Positions 16,424 to 47,808 of a stretch of 64,000 nucleotides of DNA are shown one piece after another. The translations under genes were made by a program, and so were the position numbers. Numbering within the stretch: the first letter of the stretch is position 1; each line of letters opens with the position of its first letter. The notes below the pieces were generated by a model. The model ran no database searches, had not been told where the DNA came from, and saw nothing but the letters and a program-made list of their open reading frames with translations. Source of the stretch: Amoebidium appalachense (Eukaryota; Ichthyosporea). The DNA is taken from contig CAVNZM010000011.1 in NCBI GenBank assembly GCA_963693365.1, forward strand, positions 1,488,001 to 1,552,000, written 5' to 3'.

Positions 16424-17334
16424 TGTGTGCGGGCGCGCACGTGCTTGGTAATGTGTGTCTCGGAGGCGCAGTGAAGATTTAGAAAGGAGAGGATGGTGGT
16501 GGTGGTGGTGGTGGTGGTGGTGGGTGGGTGGGTGGGGGGGTGGGGGGGGGGTCGGGTACACCCAAATGCCAATAATAGGGAAGGTGGTGATTGGTAATCA
16601 CAATACCGGCCACGAGAACGAGTTGATCACCTGCCAGGGGGGGCGGGCGGAGGTGGGGGGGGGCGAGGGGGGGAGGCGGAGGGGGGAGAGAGGGGAGAGG
16701 GGGGGGCTAAAAGAGGAAAAAGCACGACACATGAACTGCATCACAACGAGGCCGTCAAAGCATACAGATGGGAAAGGAAAGGGAGGATGAGGGTAACGTG
16801 GGATGGTTCTTGTGTATGTGTGCATGCGGGCACGTATGTGTTGGTGCTGCTGCTGCTGGTGGTGGTGGTGGTGGTGGGGGTCTATACCGTGTCCACAGTC
16901 TCCAAAGCCTCCCCACCATTTTTCTCGTGCTCCTTTCCATACCCTTCCACCCCTGAATCACGTGGTGTAGCTTCACGTGCACGGCCTACACCCACCTCCA
17001 CACACACCCTCATTGCATCCTTGACCCGTGGGAGGGCATCTTCATCGATAAACTCAGTGAATATCCCAGCCTTGTGCATGTGTGCAAGGTGGGGGGTAAG
17101 CAGGCTGGCTAGGTGTTGCGCTTGTGCTGGCGGGAGGATGGAGAGGGCTTTTGGGAGGTGGATGATGGCATCTGAGAGAACAATGCAGTGCTGTGCATGT
17201 GTGGGTGGTGATAATGGGGGGGTGAGGAAGGAGAAGGGGGAGAGGGGTGGGTGGGTGGATTTGGGGGGGGAGGGGGAGAGAGGGGTTGGTGTAGTGATGG
17301 AATTGGGTGGAACGAGGGAAGGGCTGCTCCCGAC

Positions 17335-17406
<72 letters not shown>

Positions 17407-17725
17407 CAGAGAGAGAGAGAGTGTGTGTGTGTGTGCTCGTGTGCGTGCGTGTGTGTTGCGGCGTTGGGGGAGGGGGGGGGGGGGGGGGGGAAGAGAGACA
17501 AGGAGAAAGGGAAAATACAGGTCAGTGATGTTTCATACATCCCCCCCCCCCTATTTCTACACACCCAGACTTACACGTGCTTCTTTGGGTCCCAAGGCCA
17601 CTTCGTTCCCAAACCCCTTGCCTCCAAAGAATCCCCCAGATGGCGGGGGGAGAGAAAAGATATCATCGATAAGAGGAAACAGAAGGTGTCATGAGAGGCA
17701 GAAGCAGGTTGGGGGTTGGATGTGT

Positions 17726-17775
<50 letters not shown>

Positions 17776-18081
17776 GGGGGGGGGGAAAGTGGGTACTGAA
17801 TCTATTACCTGCGGCCCAGTTTTTAGTATAAGGCTAAATCCGTTCATCCCGGTGTTTCCAACTCGTAATTTAGATAGTTCGGACATTGCAATAAGCATGA
17901 ACACTAGGAACACTGACTGGACGGCCGGCAGAATATGGAAAAGTGTTTCAGGAAACCCGGGAAACGGAACTCCGTTGACCCCTTTCAGGTTGGTGTGTCC
18001 GCCCTTTTCCCATTTCATGCGCATGGTTTGGTATGTGGAGAAATTCTGGCACGACTGGCTGTCGGCAGGAAGGCACATGAA

Positions 18082-18148
<67 letters not shown>

Positions 18149-19041
18149 ACGCGTGTGGTGTTGATGGCGGGGGGACGGGGGGTTTTGGGGGGGACGGGGG
18201 GGGGGGGGGGGGGGGGGGAGGGGGGGAAGAAGAAGGGAGAGAGATGGGAGGTAGGGGCCACATGTAGGTTAGTGGTTGTGAGGGAAATGAAGATATGTTT
18301 TTTGGAGAGGGAAAGAGGGGGGGGGGAGGGGGGAACTAAGGATCTAGACTCTCACGTGAAGGGCTAATTTGTTATACAAAAAAGATCACGCCGAAGTGAA
18401 AGGGCTTTTTCTTGTGGTGGTTGTGGTGGTTTTTTTTTTTTTTTTTTTTTTTTTTTTGGGGGGGGGGGGGGGGGGGATTATGGATGACATGCATGGAAAT
18501 GCATCGTGCCAAGTCGCAACAAACAAGTACTCAGTGATGGCTACCCGCATGCCAAAAAGACACTTTCACGTACAGGCGTAGGTGCTTGTTTGAAGGGGAG
18601 GGGGGGGGGGGGGGGGGGGGTGGGGGGAAGGAGAGGGAGAGGGGGAAAGGGAGGGAGAGGGGGAGGGGCAGAAAGAGAGAGGAAGAGGGAGAGGGAGAGG
18701 GAGAGGGAGAGGGAGAGGGAGAGGGAAAAAGAGCCGGGAAGGGGGGGGGAGGGGGGGGGGGAGGGGGGGAGGGGGGGGGGGGGAGAAGAGAGAGAGGGGG
18801 GTGGGGGGGCTGCTTCAAAATGCCATACCAATGCCCACAGAAGGTTCGAGCACACAGCAGCAGGCAGACACGTGACCATCCCCACGGCCATGTGCAGTGC
18901 ACTTTGCACGTGCACAGACCCATGATCTATTTTGCGCAAAACAGCAGCAGCCACCCCCATAACCAGATAGAGGTCGATGTGGAGGGACGTCTCGTCCACC
19001 CTCGACCAGTCACCACGCGGTGGGGGTGATATCCACGCTAC

Positions 19042-19138
<97 letters not shown>

Positions 19139-19594
19139 TGTGTTGCCAGGGAGAGGGGAAGGAGGAGGGAGGAGGGATGGGGGATGGGGAGGAGAGGACG
19201 AGGAGGAGGTGGTGGTGGGGGGAGGGGGGGGGGATGTTGTGTGTGCAGACATGTAGAGCGCGTGTGGGGTGGGTGTGTGGGTTGGGTGTTTGAGGCTTGC
19301 CTAATAGGTATTCCCCAGAACTCATTGCCTGGGTTAGTGTCTACGTGCATTTGTGTATGTCTGTGTGTGTGTGTGTGTGTGTTTATATGTGTGTGTGGGT
19401 TGGGGGAAGGGAGGGGGGGGGGGGATATAAAGCATTGAGCAGTGTAGAGACGTGACGAGGAAACACAGGAATGGCTGAAAACGGGGGCAAGAGAGGTATA
19501 AGAATGAAGGGGCATAAGTATGTAGCACAGTGAGTGCACAAAAAAGCAGTAGAAATGTTGCATTGTGGACAAGTGTGCTTGCTTCCTTAGAATA

Positions 19595-19631
<37 letters not shown>

Positions 19632-20000
19632 CTAATCGTTTTGTTGAGATGCCACCTCTCACTCTCACTCACTCTCACACTAGCTTCTCTCCCATCCTCC
19701 CCCCCCCCCCCCCCCCCCCCCTTCCCCTCCCTCCCCTCCCTCCCCTTCCCTCCAACACCTACTAATAATGAATCCCAATGTGGGAGACCGCTGGTGTGTG
19801 CTTGTATATGTTTGGGTACGCATATGTGTGTGGAGAGATAGGGTGGGGGTGGGAGGGGAGGTTTATGAGAGGAAGCATCTGCTTATGGGGAGGCTATGTG
19901 GTTGACGGACCGAGAAACGAGGAAGTAAGTAAGAGATTGAACTAGGGTGCATCATAGATGCATGAAAAACGACACAGGCTCTTGTGCATCACCGACAAGG

Positions 20001-20053
<53 letters not shown>

Positions 20054-21271
20054 CGTGCGCGTGTTTTTTCTTCTTTTTTTTTGTGTGTGTGTATGTGTGT
20101 GCGTGCGCGCGTACATGTCTGATGCAGCGACCCTGGGGGGGGGGGAGGGAGGGGGGGGGGGGGGGGGGGGTTCAAATGTGTTACAGACTAACAAGTACAC
20201 ATTCACGACGGACAACACAATGCAGGCAAGCATGGGGAGAGGAAAGGGGGACTCACCTCCTAAAGAGAGGCACCTTGCATCCAAGCACTCGACTGCAAAT
20301 TTATCCCCCGATGGCCCAGCCAATAGAAAATGAGTAAGTTCCGCTAGCGCGGTCCTCCGTTCACTATTTTGTCCGACATAAGGATCCGTGTACATGCCCA
20401 TGGTTTTAACCCCACCAAATCTCTCCATAATCGAATACAGATCGACCGATGCGACTGCTGACTCGGTTGACGTGCGATTGAAAATTCGTGAAAGCATGAA
20501 CCAAAAACTCGAAAAATTTCGGCCCGAAACCATGAGGAAAACTGCTAGACGACAAAGAACGGAGAGAGGCTTTTCACCGGTATAATGTGCCTTTTTGACC
20601 GAAATTTCCGTTCCAAGCGGGTCAAGAAAAGCAATCCATGAAAAAACGAGAGTGAAAGTCTTTTCAAAAAGGCCCACATTTTCGGATTCGTTTTTCGTTT
20701 GGTAATACGACTCTTCCGGTGTTGCCTTTTCCGTTAAATCCACCAAAATGTCGATACATTTTGCTTCGAAAATTCGGTCTCTGGTAGGGGGGTGCAATAT
20801 GAGGTTGTCAACAAGGACGAGGGCATATCGGAAGGCCCGAGGCTGTTGCAGGTGCTCGGGGGGGTCTTTGAGAAGTGAAATTACAATATCAGCCAATCCT
20901 GCCTTTCAGGGGGGAGTGGAGGAACGATGTGTACATATGTTTGTGTTTGTGTGGGTGTTGTGTCATGATATCTAAATGTATATGTGCTCAAGGGTATGTG
21001 CACGTACCTCTATCTGTATCGTGGGGAAGATGGTGTGTCATTGTGTATGTATTTGAGGGGTGGGGTGGGGGGGAGGGGGGGGGGGGGGGGGGAGGAGGGG
21101 GGGGTGAGGATGGAAAGGGAAGAGGAGATGAAGAAGGGGAATGGGGTTAGTGTGGGAAATGGGGTTCTGTCAGGATTGTGGCATCGTACAGTAGCAGAAG
21201 GAGTGCTGAAAAAGCCCATGAGACTATTGGGCAAAGATCAGTTGAGCCTGTGATGGTGCTCTTGTGCATGA

Positions 21272-21320
<49 letters not shown>

Positions 21321-21331
21321 GCCGGGGAGAG

Positions 21332-21362
<31 letters not shown>

Positions 21363-21619
21363 AGGCACGGGGGAGAGGGGGAGGGGGGGGGGGGGGGAGG
21401 GGGGGTCGATTCAATAAAGAGGCGTAGAAGAGGCTGTACAAGAGATTGCATGGAATGTGGGACCAAACACACCGATGAGTGGATGGGTTTTTGAGGGAAA
21501 CACAGGCCAACAAGTGAAAAAGGGAGAGTCGAAAGTCGAGAAGTCCAAGAAAAAAGACAGACAAAACAAAGTTATGAGTTGCTTCTTCTCCCCCACTCTC
21601 TCCCCCTTTCTCCAGCCAG

Positions 21620-21653
<34 letters not shown>

Positions 21654-22727
21654 AGGCCCTCCCCCCTGATGCTCCCTTTTCGAAAAGCAAGAAAAAACAA
21701 ACCAAAAAAAATAAAAATAAAAATAAAACACTCCATATTGGCAGGAACGAAAAAAAACCGAAGCATGCAACCTACCTCGAACAGGTGTGGCAGCAGCTCA
21801 CTGGTTGCCATTAGACCAATCAGCTCTCGTGCTTTGGAAACAAACTCGGACACAGTAGGGGCGGCGACAAAATCCGAAAGATTTTTCTTAAGCACCTGGA
21901 ACCGGGAGAGAAGGGAGGGAGATGTGAGAAGAGGAGGGTGTGTGTGTTGATTGGAAGTTGTAATTAAGAGGGGGGTCCTACTTTTGGAGAGGGAGGGATG
22001 GGGGGGGAGGGGGGAAGGGAGTTGAGTGGGTGGCTGGGTGCATGTGTGTGTGCACGGCGAGCGCAGGAGGAAAGGGGGGAGAGGGGGAGAGGGGGGGGGG
22101 GACCCCTGGAGAAGGGAAAAGGAGAGTTGGAAACGATCAGAATAACAAAAGGTAAAGAGGTATGAGAAAGGGCCTCAGCGGTAAACCAGTTTGAAGAAAA
22201 GTGAAGCCCACTCTTCTACCACGTCCTTAATAGTGCCAGGCACACCTACCCCAAGTATTCCCACACACTGGGCATGTCTCTCTCTTCCTCTCTCTGTATC
22301 CTTCTCTCTCTCTGCCCCGCTTCCTTCCTCTCTCCATCCCTCTCTCTTTTCTCTACTCTCTGATTCCCCTCCCCCCCCTCCCCCCCCTTCCCCTTCTCTC
22401 GCTCTCTCTGTCTATCCCCCCCCCCCCCCCCCCCCCCGGCCCTTCCGCCCAAACCAGTCCACCTCACACCCCCCTATCTCCATCTGGAGCGTCGAACCCC
22501 TGCCCCCCCCTCCCCCCTCCTCTTCCCCCCTCCCCCCCTTCCCCCCCTCTCTTTTCTGCCTTCCCCCCTCCTCCCCCCACCAGCTTGGAAAAAAGGCAGA
22601 ATGAGAGAGTGAGCGGCGCAAGCATGCAGGCATGCACACACGCATGCCGGCAGGCCCATACGCATGCAGGCACGCACACCCGCAAAAACGAGCACACAGG
22701 CACACACAAAAAAAATACAAACACCAT

Positions 22728-22817
<90 letters not shown>

Positions 22818-22821
22818 CATC

Positions 22822-22852
<31 letters not shown>

Positions 22853-23112
22853 CATCCACACACACAAACCAACCAAACCCCCCATCCCATGCGAACACCC
22901 TCGCCCTCCCTGCTCCCCCTGTCCCCATGCAACACAGCACACCATACCTCTGCCAGTTCCTCTCGCCCAAGATCTCTCCACCTGACAGACACCTTTTCTC
23001 CCGTGCGTGTATCTGTGAGTGTGTCCGTTGGTGCCATAACACCGTTGAGTTCAGAGGTGACACGTATATAAGCCTCTTGATAGGCACCGACGGGGTTTTG
23101 AGATGAGGCCAT
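15174..23112 (-). CDS. MYND zinc-finger protein with helical body
   Basis: Exons, in transcription order: 23112-22948, 22267-22187, 21895-21776, 20902-20257, 19037-18829, 18084-17809, 17616-17575, 17190-16888, 16200-16087, 15257-15174. All junctions agree in phase, giving about 679 residues. The start is ATG at 23112 ([15 protein letters not shown]). The body (about residues 56-610) is rich in amphipathic helices, e.g. [14 protein letters not shown] and [20 protein letters not shown], suggesting ARM/HEAT-like repeats. The C-terminus has a complete MYND finger: C634, C637, C647, C650, C656, C660, H668, C672 ([24 protein letters not shown]). MYND fingers bind Pro-rich peptides, so a protein-interaction or adaptor role is likely. 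The specific partner is unknown. The 42-nt exon 17616-17575 is the least certain. A 15-nt microexon at 18584-18570 may add five residues. Confidence 0.7.
15478..15614 (+). repeat. T-run/G-run compound tract and second G-run
   Basis: About 39 T followed by about 22 G (15478-15538), then a second G-run (15574-15614) after a short spacer. On the sense strand of the MYND gene these are (C)n and (C)n(A)n tracts within its last intron. Confidence 0.9.
16235..16434 (+). repeat. Long (GT)n tracts
   Basis: Two nearly pure (GT)n arrays (16235-16316 and 16334-16428) are separated by a G-rich spacer, in the intron between MYND-gene exons 16888-17190 and 16087-16200. On the sense strand they are (CA)n. 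Confidence 0.9.
18570..18584 (-). other. Possible 15-nt microexon of the MYND gene
   Basis: On the minus strand, CAAACAAG is followed by CACCTACGCCTGTAC and a GTGAAA donor. This adds five codons (HLRLY) between exons that are both phase 0 at this point, so it is compatible with the frame but not required by it. Confidence 0.25.
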
Positions 23113-23314
23113 ATTGCCTGTAGCCACCAAAAAACATGGCACGTTTGCGTGTTTGTCTTTCTGAAAGCGTGCTTTTGTGCTGTATATGCTTGCAGGTACG
23201 CCTGCGTGCTTTCGAATTCTTTGTTCTGTAGTGTGGTGTACCTATGGTGGCAATAATAGTACATGCTACGAGGAAACTACGGTGGTGTTGCAAAGTTTGC
23301 GTATTGACATTGGT

Positions 23315-23367
<53 letters not shown>

Positions 23368-23826
23368 TAATTAGGAGGGGGCGGCCCGGCGGGGGAGGTT
23401 TCCCGCCCAAATCTTCGCAAGAGCATGCCGAGAGCATGACTTAGTGTGTTATTAATTTGTTTTTTATCCACCAGCGGTTTATAACAGATAATGATTAGTT
23501 AATTGTACATTTTAAGCCACATGTAAGTATTTAAATATTTGAATATTACCGAGCATTCACCAATCAGCGTGCATTTGGCCGTTGGAACTTTGATGTGTCA
23601 AACTCAACGAGATTCATGCAAGAACACCTTCGCTAGGTTTGCTATGTACTGAGGGAGAAGGTTTATGATGTTGTCTGCATGTAACAGCATACAGGTTATA
23701 TAAGTGCAATTCCTGCTAGGTTTTTTATTTTGATATATTTCCTGTACTTGTTTTTATAAGCCATAAAGAGGAATCATGTTGTTGTACTGGCTATATTGAA
23801 CCGTAGCTACCGAGGGTGACCTAAAA
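23113..23826. promoter_or_regulatory. Divergent promoter region, MYND gene / coiled-coil-BRCT gene
   Basis: The two start codons (23112 minus, 23827 plus) are 714 bp apart. The region holds a G-run of about 48 bp (23318-23365), then TTTCCCGC (23399-23406), an exact match to the E2F/DP consensus TTTSSCGC, then an AT-rich, repeat-poor stretch to the plus-strand start. A shared, cell-cycle-linked promoter is inferred. Confidence 0.45.
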
Positions 23827-42523
<18,697 letters not shown>

Positions 42524-42826
42524 TATAAAGGAATTCGATTCACTGTTTGCATGCAGGTCTGAATGGTTTATGATTCCCGGGCAGGTGTGGGCTCTCTGGT
42601 GAGTCTACAGGTGGGTTAGTTTGGATTTGTGTTGAAGGAAGAGAGAGGGGAGGGATTAGGAGAGCGGCTGCCGTGTCAGCTCGGCTGTGTTTGATTGGTG
42701 TTTCCAACTGGCCACACACACACGCAAGACGTGGCATGTAATCAGTACGTACGGGTGCCCTTCCCTTGTGTAGCAGCAAGACTGATCTTCCCAACAGAAT
42801 TGATAGTATTTGAGGGATGAACCGGC

Positions 42827-42857
<31 letters not shown>

Positions 42858-43324
42858 AGGCGCCGATGTAAATGGTATTAGAGATAAAGGACTCCACAAG
42901 CAGATATTGAATGATTGAATGACGTAAAGCCAATGCATGCATGTGTGATTGGTGGATTTATCAGTCACTTTGCTTGCCGGTTTTTTGTTTTACTTTTTGT
43001 TTATAAATTTTGGTTCCCAGTATGACGCGAAAATGGAATGGGCCGGGTGATTGGGGAAGGGGGGGGGGGGGGGGGGGGGGTTATCGTCCTATGTGAATCA
43101 GAAACTGTAATTCAAAAAGAGTGTTTCGAGATATTTGCACCTCCGAAAATTTATAGAAGGTCAAGCGGCCAACTGTAGTGTCTTTAGACACACAGGCTTG
43201 ATAAAAGAGTGTAACCTTGGACATGCTAAGGAATAGGGGCATCCCACCACGTCCACTAAACATGAATAAAGCAATTATTGATCGGGAACAGTCTTTCCTT
43301 AATCAATTAATATGCTCCCCCCCC

Positions 43325-43355
<31 letters not shown>

Positions 43356-43719
43356 ACAAACAACACCCGAGGGTCTCTGTGTGATACGCCTCCTTTCCTC
43401 CTCCCTGCAGTTCATATTGATGGTGATCATGATCCCGCATGTGCAAACAACATTATAATCATGTGCAGAACTCTCTAACTCGTTGGTAACTCCAGTACTA
43501 ATATTAGTGGACCGTTGACTCATGAAGTTTGCAACATGTGCGCAGTGCTTTGACTTGTCACTGAATATGGCTGTCATGTCACGTCATTGCAGCTCCTTAG
43601 CGACCAAGATCACGGAACGACATTGTTTTGGTCCTGTGTCTTTGGGCAATTGTGTGCTGTATGTATGTCTTTGGAAGAATTTTTTGTTTCCTTGTTGTTT
43701 TTTTGTTGGGGGAAGACAG

Positions 43720-43788
<69 letters not shown>

Positions 43789-44359
43789 GTTGGGGGGGGG
43801 GGGGGGGAGGGGGGGGAGGGGGGACGGCTCCTAGGTGCACTGGGTTTAACGTCACATAAGTGCAGAACAGAGTTGTGCCCAGAAGGAATACAGAGGGGCG
43901 AGAGCCAAAACGAATCTTAAGGGCCGTGGCCGACTGGCAGTGTTGGTAATACCTTGGCTGCAATTGAGTGGGTGACACGTGTGTGTGTGTGTGTGCGCGC
44001 GCGCGCCCGCGTGTGTGCACGCGTGCGCGTGTGTGCGTAGAGAGGGAGGGAGGAAGGGGGGGTGGGGGGAGGGGGGGAAGGGGGGAAGGGGGTTGGGTTC
44101 ACAAGAGCACCGAACGCTGCAGAATCATGGACTGGATAGGTGGGTGGGTGTTTTCGTTGTTTTTTTTTTCCAAACATACTTTCTTTATTGAAGTTCATCT
44201 ATGATACGGAGATCACTACACATGAAGTGCCATCTGATCACAGTTTACCAAATATACACTGCATATGTAAAATTTATACCTGGATCCAGCGTACATATAA
44301 ATTTCTCAAAGTCTCGAAGGCCATCACTCCAATATGTGCTTCCATATATATTACCCAGA
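42524..44359. other. Convergent intergenic region
   Basis: This lies between the 3' ends of the coiled-coil/BRCT gene (+) and the Gly/Gln-repeat gene (-). It contains G-runs (42831-42857, 43060-43080), a C-run with (CA)n (43317-43359), GT/GC repeats (43720-43800, 43975-44040). No open frame has splice-site or domain support. Confidence 0.6.
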
Positions 44360-44601
44360 CTACTTAGATCCCCCCTGCTGAACCCAAATCTGCCCCTGCG
44401 GCATGTAGGCACCCCCCTGAGGCATTCCCCCGTAAACTTGCGGCACCCATAGAGCCTCCATGCCCCTGCCACCCCAGAGGGCTTTGCATTCCCGCATACC
44501 CATCTGTGAGCCTCCGAAGCCCATGGGGCCCAGATTTGATGGCAGATTGCCGCCAAACGAGGTCTGGCCGCAGCCTTTAGCACCCTGGGGAAGGTTCTGG
44601 C

Positions 44602-44655
<54 letters not shown>

Positions 44656-45032
44656 GCATGCATGTGTGTGCGCGCGTGTCTGTGTGTGCCTGTGCGCATG
44701 CATGTGTGCGCTTGTGTGTACGTGCGTGGTGTACGTTATGTTGCTTAAAAAGAGGATGACGCCGGGTTGGGGGGGGGGGGGGGGGGGCGGGGGGAGGCCG
44801 AAACACGGTTTAAATACTTCTGGCCCTAATAACCCACAATCTTAGCAAGCGTACATGTATACTAAACCAGAGTGGGTCCGAGGACATAAGGCTTGCAGCA
44901 ACGAGTGCATTTTCCTCCGGCCCTGCCTAAGGTACTGCTTATTAGCTGTGGCCGTGCGTTTGCAATTGTGCAGCCTGCCTGTGTGTGTCTGTGTGTGGCT
45001 ATGGATGGGAAGGTGGAGATGGGGAGTGAGGG

Positions 45033-45063
<31 letters not shown>

Positions 45064-45554
45064 GCTGGGCACCGTGCACGTGTGTAGTTTCCACGGCTGA
45101 AGGACCCCTGTCAACCGATGCCGAAGGGCACATTCGGCTGCCCACCCATACCCGGACTCTGACCGCCCATGGGGAAACTCTGCCCGCCTGGAGGGACATT
45201 CTGGAGTTATCGACCCCTCTCAGGGAAATTCTTGCGGTATTGACCCCCATGAATGAAATTCTGGATGTATTGACCCCCCCTGAGAGAAATTCTGGCCACC
45301 GTAATTCTTGCTGCCGGCCCCTTGAGGGTAATTCAGACCGCCCAGAGGGAGATTTTGGCCGCTCGAGAAGATGTTGGGGTTGTTTGAGGTAGGGTCCCCC
45401 CTGGATGACGGACGGGCCACGAGAGATGCTGTATGTGCCGCTGATGGTGGCGGTAATTGTGTGTGTGGAGGGTGGGGCGGGAGGGGAGGGCGGGGGGTGG
45501 GGGGCCGGCGAGGCCGCGAGGGGAGGGAACGGGGGAAGGGGAGGGAGACGGGGG

Positions 45555-45590
<36 letters not shown>

Positions 45591-45881
45591 GGGAGAGGGG
45601 GGGGAGGGGGGATTTTGGGTGTACGGAGTTTCAGAAACGAATGAAAAGCACGGATGTGGGAGCCAGATGGGTGTGTTACAAGTAGGATCATGTGGTGGAA
45701 ATGGTGGGTGTTGGTAACGGGCCGTTGTCTTTCAGAGTTGTATATTAAATTTAATCCCACTGTCTTGTTGAGTCTTGTTGCTTTTGGGGAGAGAGTATGG
45801 TTGCTTTTGGGGAGAGAGTATGGTGTGTGTGTATGTGTGTGCGTGTGTGTGTGTGTATGCGTGCGTGCGTGCGTGCGTACG

Positions 45882-45921
<40 letters not shown>

Positions 45922-46160
45922 TGTGTGCAGGGGGGGGGGGGGGGGGTTTAGGCAGGGCTAGTACTGCTGCTTGACTCTTCTATATAAAAAAGGATTCGAT
46001 TATAACCAAAATCAATGTTGTGAAATCAATACACCGGTACCTCACCTAGGCCCATGGACACACCGGTCACCTGCCCCACATTCTTGCTGTTAACTGCAGC
46101 CAGGCCGGCACAGAGCAAAAGCACCGCGACCAAAACCCTCAGAGGGCTGTGACGAGCCAT
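44360..46160 (-). CDS. Secreted Gly/Gln/Asn-rich repeat protein, partly degenerate
   Basis: Exon 1 (46160-46041) starts with ATG and a clear signal peptide: [20 protein letters not shown] followed by AAVNSKN. Exon 2 (45400-45080) and exon 3 (44602-44360, TAG stop) can be joined in phase 0 to about 227 residues. Exon 3 is rich in Gly, Gln, Pro and Met ([14 protein letters not shown]). Exon 2 consists of 30-nt repeats. In one frame they read like exon 3 ([28 protein letters not shown]), but that frame has a shift at a G-run near 45275 and an in-frame TAA. The frame that is open throughout gives a different, less typical protein. An extracellular structural or adhesive role would fit. The gene may be a pseudogene, or exon 2 may be mis-modelled. 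Confidence 0.5.
45857..45925 (+). repeat. (GTGC)n tetranucleotide tract
   Basis: About 17 GCGT/GTGC units with one A interruption, followed by a G-run, in the first intron of the Gly/Gln-repeat gene. A 23-bp tandem duplication (GCTTTTGGGGAGAGAGTATG) lies just before it at 45780-45825. Confidence 0.85.
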
Positions 46161-47590
46161 GGTGGTGGGTGGACTCAGTTTCGGAAAACGGGAAGAGGAA
46201 ACGGTACAGGAACTAAGGGGTGAACCGGAGCCTCAAGAAAAGGAAGAAGTGGAGATGGGTTGTTTATGAAGATGGCACGGAGGGGTGGTCTTTATAGCTG
46301 CCCACACTATAGCGGGGGTTGTGCGCACGCGGAAATTTACGTGTGGTACATACCCCAAACGCGTTGACCGGTCACCATGACAGGAAATACCCATCGGCTG
46401 GCCATATATATGCAATGCTATTAATTCAAACGGGGGTTTCTTTTCGATTCCATTGCATAAGAACTCGAGCCGCGATCGCGAGAAGCCCAAATCTAGCCAA
46501 AAAATTCAACAGAGGCAACTAGCAGCCGGCTTTCCCACGGTGAGTTTTGTTGTCGCGTTCTACCTCCGTCTGCCCGCCCAATAGACGTGTACCGTGACAC
46601 GTAAGCCCTCGCGCACATGCACCTACAAGAACGCAACCCGGCATCATATCGTGCACTTCGGCACATGTACAATATGTATGAACGCGTGCTTTTTACGATG
46701 AATGAAACGTGTATACAGAACCTGCTGTCATCTAAGAGGCCATTGTTTTTATGACAGCTGGGCATGGCGCCCGTGAGAAATCTTAGTCTTGTGTTTTCAC
46801 GGGAACGCCACATGATCAACACGAGCTTGCTCGAGTGACCGCCGGGCGTATGCTGGGCCGCCGGCCTGCCCGGGTCCGTTTGTTTACATTCCAAACATAA
46901 GTTTAGTTATTTTAGCGCTGTTCCTATTCGTTCCGGGTTCCCAATAAGTTCTCCCATTACAAATTTAGTTATCAAAATACTGCCCCTATTGGCCGTTTAG
47001 GTCCTCGCAGCCTAGTCGCAGCGTCTGTGTGCCAGAACTTCAAGAAATCCAATTGTATTCCATACTTGACCTAGGTATAAAAAAACAATAACACAAACAG
47101 TACTTGTTTTTAGCTTTATCACTCGCACTTCTTCCCTCTTTGAGCCTCACTGACAGCCGAGATTCTTGAGACTGAAGTCGAGTGAATTCGCTGACAGGTT
47201 TGTGGAATGAGGCAGATACCCTTGGCCAATAGAAATGCACATGTGTAATGAAATGGAATGCATTGCATTTTTCAGCTAAAAATGGCGGGAATCAAGAGTG
47301 CCACTGTGCAGAGTGTGGAGTACAGAAGACAAGAGAAAAGAGTATCATACACAGACCACTTATTCGTTGTGGTGGATGGACACTGAGGGCGATTTGCTGT
47401 TTGGAGCCTGATATGCTTCATTAATTTTTGAACTACACTGTATCCCACTGTAGCTTTTGTAATTCCACCAGGAACTCCAACGGGAAATCGCTAGATCAAA
47501 ACTACTAAAACTCGCCTTAAGACGCCAGACATTTTTCGTACTCCCACCCATTCTTCACCACACCCTTTGAATCTTCCATCACACGTCATC
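46161..47590. promoter_or_regulatory. Divergent promoter region, Gly/Gln-repeat gene / alpha-beta hydrolase
   Basis: 1.43 kb of complex sequence almost free of homopolymers lies between two divergent start codons, in sharp contrast to the flanking introns. It contains several CCAAT/ATTGG pentamers (e.g. 46577, 46990, 47227) and AATGGCGGGAA (47281-47291), close to an E2F site. No transcription start can be placed. Confidence 0.4.
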
Positions 47591-47774
47591 ATGGTGAAAG
47601 CGGACCTGACAGAAACAAGGGGAGTGTGTCTCGAATATGAAACCTTTGGTAACCCCAAGGACCCTGCCTGCCTCCTTATAATGGGCCTTGGTGCCTCGCT
47701 AGTGTACTGGCGGGTTGAGCTTTGCCAGAAACTGGTCGAGAAAGGCTTCTACGTTATTCGCTTTGACAAGTGAG

Positions 47775-47808
<34 letters not shown>

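Noticed and set aside
16787-18367. 526-codon plus-strand open frame
   Set aside because: It runs antisense through MYND-gene exons and intervening (GT)n/G-runs. Composition shifts abruptly at each repeat boundary.
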